Assembly (NCBI GenBank): GCA_000827325.1
Contig: KN832877.1
Location: 372,001 to 436,000, forward strand
Length of the DNA stretch: 64,000 bases
Origin: Oidiodendron maius Zn
Lineage: Eukaryota; Ascomycota; Leotiomycetes; Myxotrichaceae
Reading direction: 5' to 3'
The position numbers and the translations under genes are program-made. Shown here one piece after another: positions 34,780-46,131 of this stretch. Position 1 is the stretch's first letter; each line of letters begins with the position of its first letter. The notes under the pieces are model-generated. The model saw only the letters and a program-made list of their open reading frames with translations, had not been told where the DNA came from and searched no databases.

Positions 34780-35965
34780 TTAGAAGATGACATCGGCATC
34801 TTCCTGTTCTCCTAATATATCGGGATTTCCTTCGGCATTTTCCTTGTCGCTCTCTTGTTTCCTCTCTGCTAGTCTCTTTGCCTGCATCTCGGCATCTTGC
34901 GCGGCGGTATCTCTCTGCTTCTTGTTTTGAACCTGTTATGACGCATTAGAAAGAGCGCGATTCGTAGGTTGGTGGAACTCGCCTTCTTTAATCGGAAGAA
35001 TTCTTCTCGGTCCAACTCGTCAAGTTCCGAGTTAATATCTGTGGACTGTTAGTAGCTAGCTCGGAAGGCCTGTATATCAGACATACACTTGATGGTATTT
35101 TCTGTCCGGGGTATAATGACATGCTCGCTGAGTTCTGTTAGCATGATAATGCTAAAGTAGCCTAGCTAAGATTACTAACATGGCATTCACTATACATGTT
35201 AGTCTGCGTCATGCACACAATATACAGATAAATCTTACCTCTTCTGTTGACAACCTTGATAACTTCGTCTAATATGACGAAAGCGGTCTGTCCAAAAGTT
35301 CAATAAGGGCTCTAATATCCAATCAAAGGTTCCTTACCTGTAGGCTTGCAAGCTCTACCAAAGTCTCCACAGCTCTGGCATAAGTTTCCCTACACCTTTG
35401 CACCTGTTGCCCACCCTTCCCCAGACCAGTCAATCCAAAATCATTATTGCCCTCGGTATTGAAGCTCTCAAAAGTCGGTAAGAATACACCGGAGACGTTC
35501 TCTTGCTTCGTCCGTATCCGGAAACGAGCCGATTTAGCAGATTCCTGAACCTGGTATCCTATATCCCCGCCAACGGCATAGGTAACTTCTGCAAGAGAAA
35601 ACGCCGCAATCTGCATCACCCGCCCCATCTTCCGCTTGGCCTCATCAATTCGTCTTGTGATTTCTGCAAATAAGTTAGGAGTAGGATCATGGAAGTGGAT
35701 GGATGGCTCTGTTAGGTACCTCGAAAGCGCCTGTGGAGAGATCGTGTTAGTGTTGGATTTGTTTCTAACGGAGGGGTTGACACACTTAGTGAGCGCCTCA
35801 CTCTTCCTCTTCAATAGATCGTGGCCCGTCTGAGCTCCTTTGAGCTTGGCCTTCATCACCCCTAGAGACTGCCGGGTTGGGAAGACGGCCTCTCGATTCT
35901 GCGTGATTGTTAGTCGAGAATATCTCCTACCGATAGAGCTCTGATCTTACAACAGCTCCAGACAT
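34780..35965 (-). CDS. VMA8: V-type H+-ATPase subunit D (Vma8) with two microexons and a GC-AG intron
   Basis: Central rotor stalk subunit of the vacuolar proton pump. Nine minus-strand exons: 35951..35965, 35786..35898, 35720..35730, 35338..35663, 35239..35287, 35180..35189, 35087..35127, 34983..35038 and 34780..34932, giving 257 residues, close to the 256 of yeast. Joined motifs include MSGAV-NREAVFPTRQSLG, EALT-KRFR-EITRRIDEAKRKMG, VTYAVGGDIGYQVQES, then LQ-TAFVILDEVIKVVNRR-VNA-IEHVIIPRTENTIKY, given here in parts. Exons 3 and 6 are only 11 and 10 nt. Intron 34933..34982 starts GCGAGT instead of GT. All phases agree. Family ends with an acidic tail, here DILGEQEDADVIF. The 10 nt exon places Ile where relatives usually have Met. 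Confidence 0.9.
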
Positions 35966-36324
35966 CTTGGCTGTGATTGACCGGATTCAAAGTGGGAGAA
36001 CGGAGCGAAAACAAATTCACAGCCTCCACATTCAGGGTGGCGTTATTCCGAGCTGGATCATAAAGACGGAGGAATTGGATTTGTTGGTGTTCCCAAAGAG
36101 ACTCGGATAACGTTAATTAAGGCTTCCCAGATCCTCCCAGTACGTCAACCAAATAGCTCCGGAGTTCCTGATATTTGGTGCCTAGTGAGTAAGGCCACAA
36201 CGCTAAAATTCCCATTTCTCTAACTCGTGCGTAGCAATACCATGACGGCGTGATTCGAAGTATTCTAACGCTTGGCCCATCACTCTCTCGCATTGTCTAG
36301 ACAGTCTCTTGCAGCCGCCAGGGA
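35966..36324. other. Divergent promoter region VMA8 / SYF1
   Basis: About 360 nt between two divergent starts; nothing else recognised. Confidence 0.4.
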
Positions 36325-38943
36325 ATGCCTGGTGAGCTTTTGCCCACAATGGCGACAGCCAGCGTCGCGAAATCGAAGCTTCTCTCGAGGAAGCCAGAGC
36401 TGTATCTCATAGTACGTTGGATCAAGCGCCAGGGTCTACCCTTTCCAAGAGCAAACACGCTGACAAGAGTCCAGTCCGAAGAAGATACAATTTACGAGCA
36501 GGACATTCTTCAGAATCCCGGCACTATCAAGCCCTGGTTGACATACATCGATTTTAAGTTCCAGCATGGCAATCTCCACGAACAGGCCTTCGTCTTAGAA
36601 AGAGCGTGCCGGGCGCTACCGCGATCATACAAGCTGTGGAAGATGGTGCGTAGGATTATGATATATATATGTTTTTGCATCGGCTAACATTCTTAGTACT
36701 TAAATCTGCGAGTGAAGCATCTCGGCAAGATGAACCCGGCGACCTTTGCAGCTGAATATGCAAAAGTCAACACCCTTTTCGAACGCGCTCTAATCCTCCT
36801 CAACAAAATGCCTAGGATTTGGGAGATGTACCTGTCATTCCTACTTCTCCAGCCCATTGTCACCCTGACGCGACACACATTCGATCGCGCCTTGAGAGCC
36901 TTGCCAATCACCCAACACAACCGGATTTGGGCGCTTTACCGGCCATTCGCAAATTCTGCTTCGGGTAAAACTGCAGTGTCTATCTGGCGACGCTACATGC
37001 AGATACATCCTGAAGATGCAGAAGACTTCATAGAGCTGCTGATGGAGATGGGATATTATACCGACGCCGTGAAGCAATACATGAACATATTGAACAAACC
37101 GAAGTTTCGAAGTAAGAATGGAAAAGGCCACTATCAACTCTGGAGTGAGATGATCGACCTTCTTGTTGACCACGCTAGAGAAGTTGAGACCGGCGATGAA
37201 GTTGGCATTGACGTTGAGCGAATTATTTGCAGCGGCATTGAACGATTCGCAGATCAACGAGGAACGCTATGGTCTGGTTTGGCCACATATTGGATCAAGC
37301 GAGGAAGCTTCGAAAAGGCACGAGATGTGTTTGAAGAAGGTGTTACGACAGTGATGACTGTTCGGGACTTCACGCTAATATTTGACTCGTATGTCGAATT
37401 CGAAGAGGCAATTACCGGTGCTTTAATGGAAGAGGCGGCGGCACGTTCAGAGAAAGGCGTTGTGAATGAGGATGCCGATTTTGACTTGGATATCCGGATG
37501 ATGAGATTTGAACAACTGATGGATAGAAGACCTTTCCTGATTAACGACGTTCTCCTACGACAAAACCCCAACAATGTTTCAGAGTGGAACGTTCGAGTTG
37601 GACTATGGGGTGATAACAAGACCGAAGTGGTTAAGGCGTATACCGACGCAATCGCTGCCATTCAACCAAAGAAGGCTGTTGGCCGATTCCACGAATTATG
37701 GGCAAACTATGCCAAACTTTACGAGAAAGGAGGTGATTTACGGAATGCCAGGGTCATCATGGAGAAGGCGGTCAAAGTTCCCTTCAAGTCAGTTGCAGAG
37801 CTTGCCGATATGTGGATTGAATGGGCAGAAATGGAGCTGAGGAACGAGAATTTCGACGAAGCTGTGAAGATTATGGCCAAGGCAACCCAAGCTCCCAAGC
37901 GGTCGACTGTCGACTACTTTGATGAAACACTATCACCGCAACAACGAGTACACAAAAGTTGGAAGCTGTGGAGTTTCTACGTTGACCTCGTAGAGAGTGT
38001 GAGCAGCCTGGAAGAAACGAAGAAGATTTATGAGAGAATTTTCGAACTTCGGATTGCGACACCCCAAACCGTTGCCAATTACGCCAATCTGCTTGAGGAG
38101 AATAAATACTTCGAAGAGTCATTCACAATATACGAAAGAGGTCTTGACCTGTTCAGTTATCCAGTGGCATTTGAGCTATGGAACTTGTACTTGACGAAGG
38201 CTGTAGACCGGAAGATTGGCATTGAACGATTACGGGATCTGTTTGAGCAGGCAATCGAAGACTGCCCTCCAAAGTTCGCTAAGGTTCTGTATCTGATGTA
38301 CGGAAATCTTGAAGAAGAACGAGGTCTTGCCAGGCACGCTATGCGAATATACGAGCGGGCGACTCGTGCTGTATCGGACGAGGACCGTGCAGATATGTTT
38401 AACTTCTATATCACAAAATCAGCCTCGAATTTCGGTCTCCCATCAACCCGAGCTATCTATGAGAAAGCTATATCAACGTTACCTGATAATGAAGCTAGGG
38501 ACATGTGCCTGAAGTTTGCAGACATGGAGAAGAGGCTTGGCGAGATCGACAGAGCCAGAGCTATCTATGGCCATGCTTCGCAATTCTGCGACCCTAGAAC
38601 AACTCCGACTTTCTGGCAGAAGTGGGAGTCATTTGAGGTCCAACACGGCAATGAGGATACATACAAAGAGATGCTTCGAATCAAGCGGAGTGTCCAGGCT
38701 CAGTATAACACCGATGTCAACTTTATCGCCTCGCAAGCACTGGCCAGAAGCCAGCAGCAGGCCAACGGAGAGGGTGATGAGGAGGAGGGTGTGGATGCTG
38801 ATGCTATGGCAGCTCTCGAGCAGGCTAGAGCTCCAGTAGGATTTGTAGCAGCGAGCACTGGGCCACAAGGAGGGAATATCCAGCAGCCAGTTGTAGCTGC
38901 TAACCCTGATGCTATCGATGTGGACGACATGGATGATGACTGA
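36325..38943 (+). CDS. SYF1: Pre-mRNA-splicing factor Syf1
   Basis: HAT-repeat scaffold of the NineTeen complex in the active spliceosome. Exons 36325..36411, 36475..36645 and 36697..38943 give 834 residues. The joined N-terminus runs ELYLI-SEEDTIYEQDILQNP, then PRSYKLWKM-YLNLRVKHLGK. Repeated HAT units follow (e.g. RALILLNKMPRIWEMYL, RALPITQHNRIWALY, IYERATRAVSDEDRADMF). The C-terminus is acidic with Gln/Ala-rich linker and ends DAIDVDDMDDD. The 63 nt first intron is stop-free and in frame, so an unspliced reading would add 21 residues, but its GTACGT donor, CTGAC branch site and CAG acceptor are good. Start: ATG 36325; ATG 36349 is an alternative. It is itself encoded by a gene with introns needing that machinery. 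Confidence 0.92.
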
Positions 38944-39260
38944 GGGAACTGCATTACTAAAGGAGTTTGGCCGAATATGGAGGGTTTCTCAACTACATGC
39001 ATACGAAGGCGTCTGGTGGGATTTCAAGTGATTAAGAATCGCTTCTTCTACTTGTATTTTATGACTAGCTAAGGGGTTGGTAAATCCCCGTTTGATAAAA
39101 AGTTGATGAATACGCCCATTTTCATTCCCGTTTTGCAATTGACAATCTTACACAACTGAACTCTATTGCCAACTTCCCAGGTTCCAAGTTATTCCTCTCC
39201 ATCTAACGCCAAGACGAATATCACCATCGAGTATCTTAAAACAGAAATGAGAGTACAATT
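38944..39260. other. Convergent 3' region SYF1 / small conserved gene
   Basis: About 320 nt of probable 3' UTRs. Confidence 0.4.
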
Positions 39261-39779
39261 TCATGCCTCGTCTTTTGAGCCGGTGACCTTTCCTTTGCTA
39301 GAGCCAAATTTCCTGTCATGCAACTCGTGGAATTTTGCATCGCGATCGGCATGACGATCTATGTGGCTGTCTCTTGACTTTGGCGTAGCATACACGGATC
39401 CCTTCATCTGCTGGAATCGACTTGGGGGAGTCTTGCCTGCATCTAACAAGCAGACATAGTCAATATCTCTCATTCAGCCATGCTTGAGTATAAAAAGTCG
39501 CAGAGATACTAACCCCACTCATCGGCCGTCTTATGGCGGCCATCAATCTCGGCTGAAGCTGTTTGGATCTTGGTCATTTCATCTTTTGTAGCTTCTTCCG
39601 TCTCAGCATCTCCAACTTTCTCGCTTTGGGGTTTGTTCTTCTTTGGCTTTGTCCGAGTACTTTCCAGTATTTCTATGTTGTTTATTAGTATCTTCCGCTA
39701 TATCCAGGTAGTTCCCAAGAGTGGGATTGGATCGATGGATGAAGCACGGACTTTGTAATCGGGTGCTAAGGTCTGTCAT
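39261..39779 (-). CDS. Small conserved fungal protein of unknown function, 122 residues
   Basis: Minus-strand exons 39752..39779, 39514..39672 and 39261..39442. The N-terminal half is charged and probably disordered (TDLSTRLQ-KILESTRTKPKKN, then EKVGDAETEEATKDE). The C-terminal half, ADEW-DAGKTPPSRFQQMKG, SVYATPKSRDSHIDRH and FHELHDRKFG, has the look of a small fungal family I have seen with KTADEW..GKTPPSRF signatures, but no function is known to me. All joins have good signals and keep phase. Highly charged and without membrane segments, so probably cytosolic or nuclear. Confidence 0.68.
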
Positions 39780-40291
39780 TGTGAGAATAGGTTCTTATTT
39801 GCAACCCCGTTCAATATCTTAAGGTGCAGGAAAGAAAAGTGAAACGAAGGGGTTGGCAGGTGGAATCAAGAGTCAAGCTCGTATGAGAGCACCGAATATA
39901 ACGTGTACGAGGTTGAACAGACAAGGCTGAAGAAAAATGTGTAATGTGTATCTTAGGTATGGATAACAGAGAGCTACGATAGTACGGCAACATTTCCTGG
40001 TTAAAGACCGAACTCTGTTGTAGTCGTTCTTTCCTCCACCAGCGCGGACAACTTGCCATTGTGGAGAAGCGAGAAAGAGGGTATAACTGCGAACAAGACT
40101 CGAATTCTATCTCTAAATATAACTTGAATTACGCTTACAGGATATTGCTGAGATTCAAAAGCATGAAGTAGATGAGTTAAAAAAGGCAAATTGGTGATTC
40201 AAATAGATGAGCCAAGTCCAGTATTAGTGGCCCAGAAGAAAAGTATGAGAAGTGAAGCAAGTTCTCTGTAAAACAGCAATTGAACAAAACA
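39780..40291. other. Intergenic region between small gene and UFO1
   Basis: About 510 nt: promoter of the small gene and 3' UTR of UFO1. Nothing else recognised. Confidence 0.4.
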
Positions 40292-43200
40292 TCAACGCGC
40301 TTTCCCCTTGCCTTTGTCTCCTTCTGGACTCTTCAACTTAGGGAATTCCTCCCACGGACTGGCATCCACTTCGATAGTCTCCCCCATTCGGTTCTTCTCT
40401 TCGGCTAAACTTAGCCGTAGCGCAAAGTCAAGATCATCCGCTGCAACACCATGACTTTGACCTGCAGACGAAGCCAACATCGTCCTATGTTTGGGAACCT
40501 GACTAGAAGAAGGCGACGAAGACGCTGAGCGGCGACCTTTCTTCTTCTGCTTGTATGTGATTGGAATGTCGTACTCTCCACTTCCGCTAGCTTTAGGCGA
40601 ACGTCCGCCGGAATCAAGGCCATCTAGCAATGAAAGGCGAATAGCCTCTTCAAGGTCTTGATCGAACTGGTCGTCAGTACTCTGCGTCGGAGAGCGCATT
40701 CGGCCCTGGACGCTTCCCTCAGGTGTGGCTGTTGCGCTACTACTCCAAACACTTTGCGTAGAGGACGGGTCGCCTGAATCTGCTGCATAGCCAGTGTCAA
40801 CTGTTCGACGTTCCTCGTCCTTTTGGAATGTCTCTGCTGATATCATCTCGGCATAGCGCAGAGCCTCCTCCTCGCTCAGGCCTCCCAAACCTACACCAAA
40901 TCTTGCTCTAAGTCTGGCATCTTGACGTTCTCTGCGCATTTTCTCGTTCTTGAGTTCCTCCTGTTCAGTTGCGATATAATCCATTAAAGCTCCTCTCCCG
41001 GTACTGGTAAATTTATCCGAGCTCCCATTGCTGCCGCGTTCTGCGGAGCGGCGAAGACGACGCTTTTTACTTTGATATTGATCTGCAGATGAAGAACTGT
41101 ATGACCAATAACGAAGATGGGTTCCAAGAGAGACCATGCCACGCAACACAGTTGGATCAGGATCTATGGCAATGGCGCCAGCAGCATAGAGATTGATACC
41201 AACACCTTGAATTGAAGCTGCAGCTTGGATCAACCGACGTCTGGCGCGGGACGAGAAACGAGAATTTAATGTTCTTATTGGCTGGAGGGTTGAGCCTAAT
41301 GGATCCCATGTTTGAACAAGGCCATCATTACCACCATGAACTACATAAAGCGCAGATACCGCAAGACAAGATATTTCAGGAGAGTCTGTATAGATGGTAC
41401 GCATGGGTTGTAATTCGTTAACCATGGCCGGATTAGTAGATTGTGGCCCACGCATATTCCACATCACCACAATGCCAGTCTTCATGCCGATTGCGAGGAA
41501 CCGACCTCTATGGCCAGGGATAGTAGCAGCTGTCGAAGTACCTTGGTCAGAAGGTGTAGCAAGGGGCGTTGAGACGTTAGATGCACCGTTCATTGTGAGA
41601 AGGGGATCCTCATCAACTGTGAGTAATGCAGGGGTAGACATGTCAATGGCGCTGGCAGTTATTTCTACGTCGGGAAAGCCTTTGAGAGACAAGTTTGTCG
41701 ATCGCCATTCCTCTGCAACTGTGCTGGAAAAAATCTCCGTGCTAATGGGACTGGGTGGTAGAGTAGGTGAACGGTCCAGGTAAGATGTCCTGGCTCTGTT
41801 GATTACACTGGTCCCGCGGATTGTTGAGGCTACTGAAGCCGACTCTGGCGTTGATGTCCTCCAAGGGGCTATCACTCTACTACCACCGAATAATGAAGCC
41901 ATGGTTCTGGTGGTTGACGCAATTGGCGGGGTCCTGGGTACGGGGTAATCATCGAGGGGCGCCAGCTCGGATTTCCACCTGGTAAATCTTCTGATTTCTG
42001 CTTGGTCCCCCTGATGGTTTCCGCATTTAATGACACAGATAGCTTCTCCAGCCCTATTTCCATCATCACCAGCAAAATCAACTTCGAGTTTTCTGCGCAT
42101 ATCCCAACCTTCACAGATTTTACGAAAATGAGATGGACGATAGGCCAGAAATTTTTCAACTTCCAGCGTTTCTGCTGAAATTTGTGCCGGGGACAACTTC
42201 ATCTTGCTCGACGACGACCTTGGTGAATAGCTTCCAGGAATCTCAAATTCGTGATATGGATCATCTCGAGCAACGCGGCGGGATGGTTCGACAAGACACC
42301 AATAGGCTGTGCGGCCAGCAGTCCACGCGTGTCGACTAGCAGTAGCCTCATCTACTCTACTCTCGGTAACGGCCGATGAGGGAGTAGTTGTGAGGTAAAA
42401 CACCTCGCCAAGTGCGTTTAAGGAAACGGCCCAAATTCGACCAGAGGATTTGCGCTGACTACTGTATGAATCATCGACCTTGAGACAAATAATTGGGACA
42501 CCAGGGCTAAGGACCCATTTAGCCGTCAATTGACCCTTCCCAATGCGGTGACCATTAGCAGTATCGGCACCCAAGGAATACGCAGTGATAACCCCCAAGG
42601 TAGAACCAGTCATGATCCCGATTAGACCATCAGTCATTGATGGGACAGATTTGGTTTTGGCAATCCAAACAGCAGAAATTGCCTCCGTAAGATCGGGGAT
42701 CTTGGGGATACCAAATTGATGGCCAGCTAGGTTGACTGGCTGGTTGAGAAATCGGCCACGCATTTCTTCAGTCGGACGAAAGTAGGCCTGACCTCCGGGA
42801 AACCCCTCACCATATACCATCCCAAAAGGTTGACTGAGATCCATACAATTGGGAAGCCCGGCCGGTCCATTACCATTTCCGTATGGTTGGTCTCCGGCAA
42901 AGATGTCTGAAAACTGTGGAAGCGCCTGTGGGTCAGTGAGTCCCCAGTTATCGACTTTTCCAATATTTGGATCGCTGGTACAAGCGGTTCCGGTTTCATC
43001 AGTGCCATGCATGAAGCGTGGTGACTTCTTTCCTGTCCCGAAAACGGCATGGATATGGTTTATCGTAGCAAACATTTGAGAGTTATATGTAACTACTGCG
43101 TTGGCATTGTTGGCGGCGCTATTTGCTCGAGAAGAAGCACCACGACCAGGAGCAATTTGAGAAGGTTTGCCTTTCTCAAGCGAACGCAAAAGCCTCGTCC

Positions 43201-44080
43201 GTAGTATGTATTCACTTCGCCAGGATGCTAGGGCCGTCAAGCGAGTAAAAAAGCGTTGTTCTGATCGAAGTTCATTATGCGCCTCTTGGTCAGAGCCACG
43301 ACGATTTGTCAGTGCAGTTACGCTGTCTTCAGCATCAACTTGACCTGGGAAGAATCGAGAAAAGGCAATGCGCCAGGCATGAGGGGTGGTAACAAGGCTA
43401 TGAAATCGACGAGAAACTAGAGATACGGCAGAGAGTGCTGAAGCTGGCAGGTGCGACAAGATATGAGTTAAAACCTCTACTACATGTTAGAATGCTCATC
43501 TTCAGTGGAGCGGAAATTTACCATTCGGGAAATTTTCAAGCTGGGGTCCATTCAAAGAATTGCCAGATTTCTTCACCACAGTGAAACCAGGGCCTTGATT
43601 AGGCTTTCTGGGTGGTGATGGCGATAAAGCTTTCTCATACTCAGAGATTCGTTGAAAAGAAGGTTTGGGCCGTGCATCGGCGCTCTCATCCAGGCTCAAT
43701 CGTGACCATTGGTCACGCAAAATCGAGGCGCTGGGCGAATGGCCGGGGGATGAGCCCGCAGGCACTGCGTCCCCTTCGAGAGGAGATATATGCAACTCTG
43801 GCGATGGTAGCTGGTCCGAATGCAAGCCATATTGAGAAGTATTTCCAAGATCTGACGGGTTCGTTGGGTTAGTAGATTCTTTGGGAAGTTCAGTGAGGTC
43901 GGATTGCATAAAATCGGGGGGCGTAATTGGGCGAGAGAAAGGGCGACTGCGCCAGGGATATCTGGTCAGTCGGGGATTGAGATATGGTGCGTGAAAGACG
44001 GCGAATGCTTGCGTTTTGGAGTTGGATTGCGTTGTAGAGAGAAGTTGACTGAACGACGCGACATTTCGAGGTCTTTCCAT
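40292..44080 (-). CDS. UFO1: F-box/WD-repeat protein with ubiquitin-interacting motifs (Ufo1/Pof10 type)
   Basis: Substrate receptor of an SCF ubiquitin ligase. Minus-strand exons 43522..44080 and 40292..43479 with a 42 nt intron give 1248 residues. A disordered Ser/Pro-rich N-terminus of about 185 residues precedes the F-box, which spans the splice: NFPN-VEVLTHILSHLPASAL, SAVSLVSRRFHSLV. Beta-propeller-like blocks include GLIGIMTGSTLGVITAY, FLAIGMKTGIVVMWNMRG and ALYVVHGGNDGLVQTWDP. The C-terminus has two UIM-like helices, DLEEAIRLSLLDG and DLDFALRLSLAEE, the combination known from yeast Ufo1, where UIMs promote its own turnover. Start taken at ATG 44080; the frame before it has only GTG. 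Confidence 0.87.
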
Positions 44081-44659
44081 TCTCACGCTAGAACCAGAAA
44101 AGGGCTAGCAGATTTCGTACCTGGTGTGACTGGTGTGAGATAATAACTGCTTAGTAAGCCAACACCAGACCTCACCATCTGATGCTCTCAAGCTCATCAC
44201 CTTATCCAACGTTGAACAAATGACATAACATTTGTAGCATATGAATTAAGGAGGCAAGAACTCCAATACAATATGTGTGATTGCTGCCCCGTGCGATATT
44301 TGTGAAAATAATATGCTCTGACGTAAAGAATTTCACATCACACCACTAGTGCTCAGTTTTTTGCCGTTATTCTCGTCATATATATGTTTTGTTCGAAGTC
44401 AGATTTGAAGTACACCGATGAAGTGTATGTGAGTAAAAATTTGCAAGAACTATTATTGCCAACCAACAGTGGAAGTGAGAAATTGGGCCAACGCCTACCA
44501 TGTCCATTCTAAACCGCCACGCTTATCTTAATCTAATCGACACCTTCTATTCAATTAATCTAGGGGCCAGTGCTTCCAGTAGCGATTAAATTCAACCAAA
44601 CGGCGAGTCTAAGATTCATTAGTTCTTTAAACCAATCATTTCTCAAAAGGCAGACGAGA

Positions 44660-45110
44660 CGTACTTGCACCCAGCCTTGGCGAATTGAAGCTCGACGGCT
44701 GGCACGCAGGTTTTGTAGTAGGTGGTAAATAGGTCCTCATCTTTGAGTGCGGAGGCACCATTTGGCATCACTGTAATGCAGACATATGCATTGAAGTCGG
44801 TAGCCCAGTCCGTGCTGGTGGTTTGGATATCGCTGAGGTCAATACTGGCGAGCCAGCTAGAGGCCTGTGACTGGTAGTCTCCGAACTGAATGGAAGTTGT
44901 GAGAGTCTTGCCCTAGGCTATAGCATCGGAGAGAGTATAACAGCCAGCCTATTTCTCGGACATGTTGGTACCCTAGATGTGGTAGAGGTTGGCGAAAGTA
45001 GATTCGAAGGTCACATCAATGCCGTTTCATCCGTATGAGGATCATTCAAATCTGCTCTGGGTAGTCCCGTTTAAGCATGTGAATGAAGGACTGAGTCTTG
45101 AGCAGCGTCG
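44660..45110 (-). pseudogene. Degraded S1/P1-type secreted nuclease
   Basis: Minus-strand translation shows the C-terminal signature of S1/P1 zinc nucleases: GNGIDVTF, NLYHI-stop-GTNM (relatives have a Trp at the stop), WLASIDLSDIQ, then DWATDFNAYVCITVMPNGA and AVELQFAKAGC. Three TAG stops lie in one frame at 44973-44975, 44949-44951 and 44913-44915. Upstream of about 45040 the frame shifts, and a weak FIHML..GTTQ trace suggests the zinc-binding HxxGD region without its His and Asp. A TGG to TAG change fits at least the first stop. The gene is clearly dead. No intact copy is in the window. Family assignment is by motif memory and moderately sure. Confidence 0.62.
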
Positions 45111-45239
45111 AGTTAATTGAGAAACCTGCAAAGGAAGCCTGGGTAGACCAATTGCGGACCGCTGGCCTGCTTACTTACGGATCAACATAAACATACTTTA
45201 CGTAGGGTTGCTAGGAACCTAACGCTCTGAGCCGCTTCT

Positions 45240-45560
45240 CCTCCCGACCTCAAATTAGTAGGTGTTACATCTGTCGGCCAAATATATGCCATTGCACTGC
45301 AGCATTGGGGGAAAGCTTGGGATGTCACCCGAAGCCGCCGATGGGACTACTATGTCGAGCATGATCACCTAGATGAGTGGTAGTTGCACCTGGGTTCCTA
45401 GAAATAGTCCAGCATTGCTCTTCGTAAAGTTCACGGCTAGGGGGCATTTGGTGCGAGACTAAAGCTGCTGAGACACATTGAATTGTATTGAGCTCTACAA
45501 GTCGTTTGACCTAATTCTTTAGAGCTGACGTCCAATGCAAGAAAATTGTCATGTACATTG
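45240..45560 (-). pseudogene. Second decayed coding-like stretch, unidentified
   Basis: On the minus strand two overlapping frames look protein-like: TTCRAQYNSMCLSSFSLAPN, cited in part, and then LAVNFTKSNAGLFLGTQVQL, followed by stops. The composition (Cys, Ser, Asn-x-Thr) suggests a former secreted protein. It may be the 5' part of the same nuclease locus or another gene. I do not recognise it. Confidence 0.3.
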
Positions 45561-46131
45561 CCGCTGTAGTGGCGTGCATATGTAGCCTCTCACTCTCGAT
45601 CTTCTGGAAATTATACCTGTCCCCAGCCTAAGCCAGGGCATTTCAACCCTCATCACACAGTATCCCGTTGAATGGCTTGCGTACACCTGGGGTCTGCACA
45701 AGGCAACTTCAGCTAGGCAAGGACCAAATACACCATATGTATTCCGATGGATAAAAAGTTACGAATACCATGCGTGTTTTTCGATGTAAACATTTGATGA
45801 CTTATTCCTGATTGGGTATAGTAAGGCATCTCTTCAGCCTTATCGGCCTTGATGGTATCTTGAAACTTGACGGCAAGAGACTTGATAGTCCAATGACAAA
45901 CAATTCCAAGGCAGCCGCAAAACGACAACTATGGCACGTTCTGTATAAATGTCCTAGAGCTTGGGCCAAGCTAGGTTGAATGAAGCCAATATCAACTTCC
46001 GTGACATGCTTAATCTTACATTGACTATCTGCTGAATCGTCGAATGTCAACAAGCCCGTACGGATGAGTCCAAGTATTCCTACACCAGATTCCTCAACTG
46101 TTGACTACCTATCTCAGCCTCATCTGTGAGG

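Larger units (their letters stand above)
44081..46131. other. Gene-poor region with decayed coding sequence
   Basis: 2 kb without an intact gene. It begins with the UFO1 promoter, then holds a degraded S1/P1 nuclease (44660-45110) and a second coding-like stretch (45240-45560), both listed separately. The remainder to 46131 shows nothing recognisable. Confidence 0.6.
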
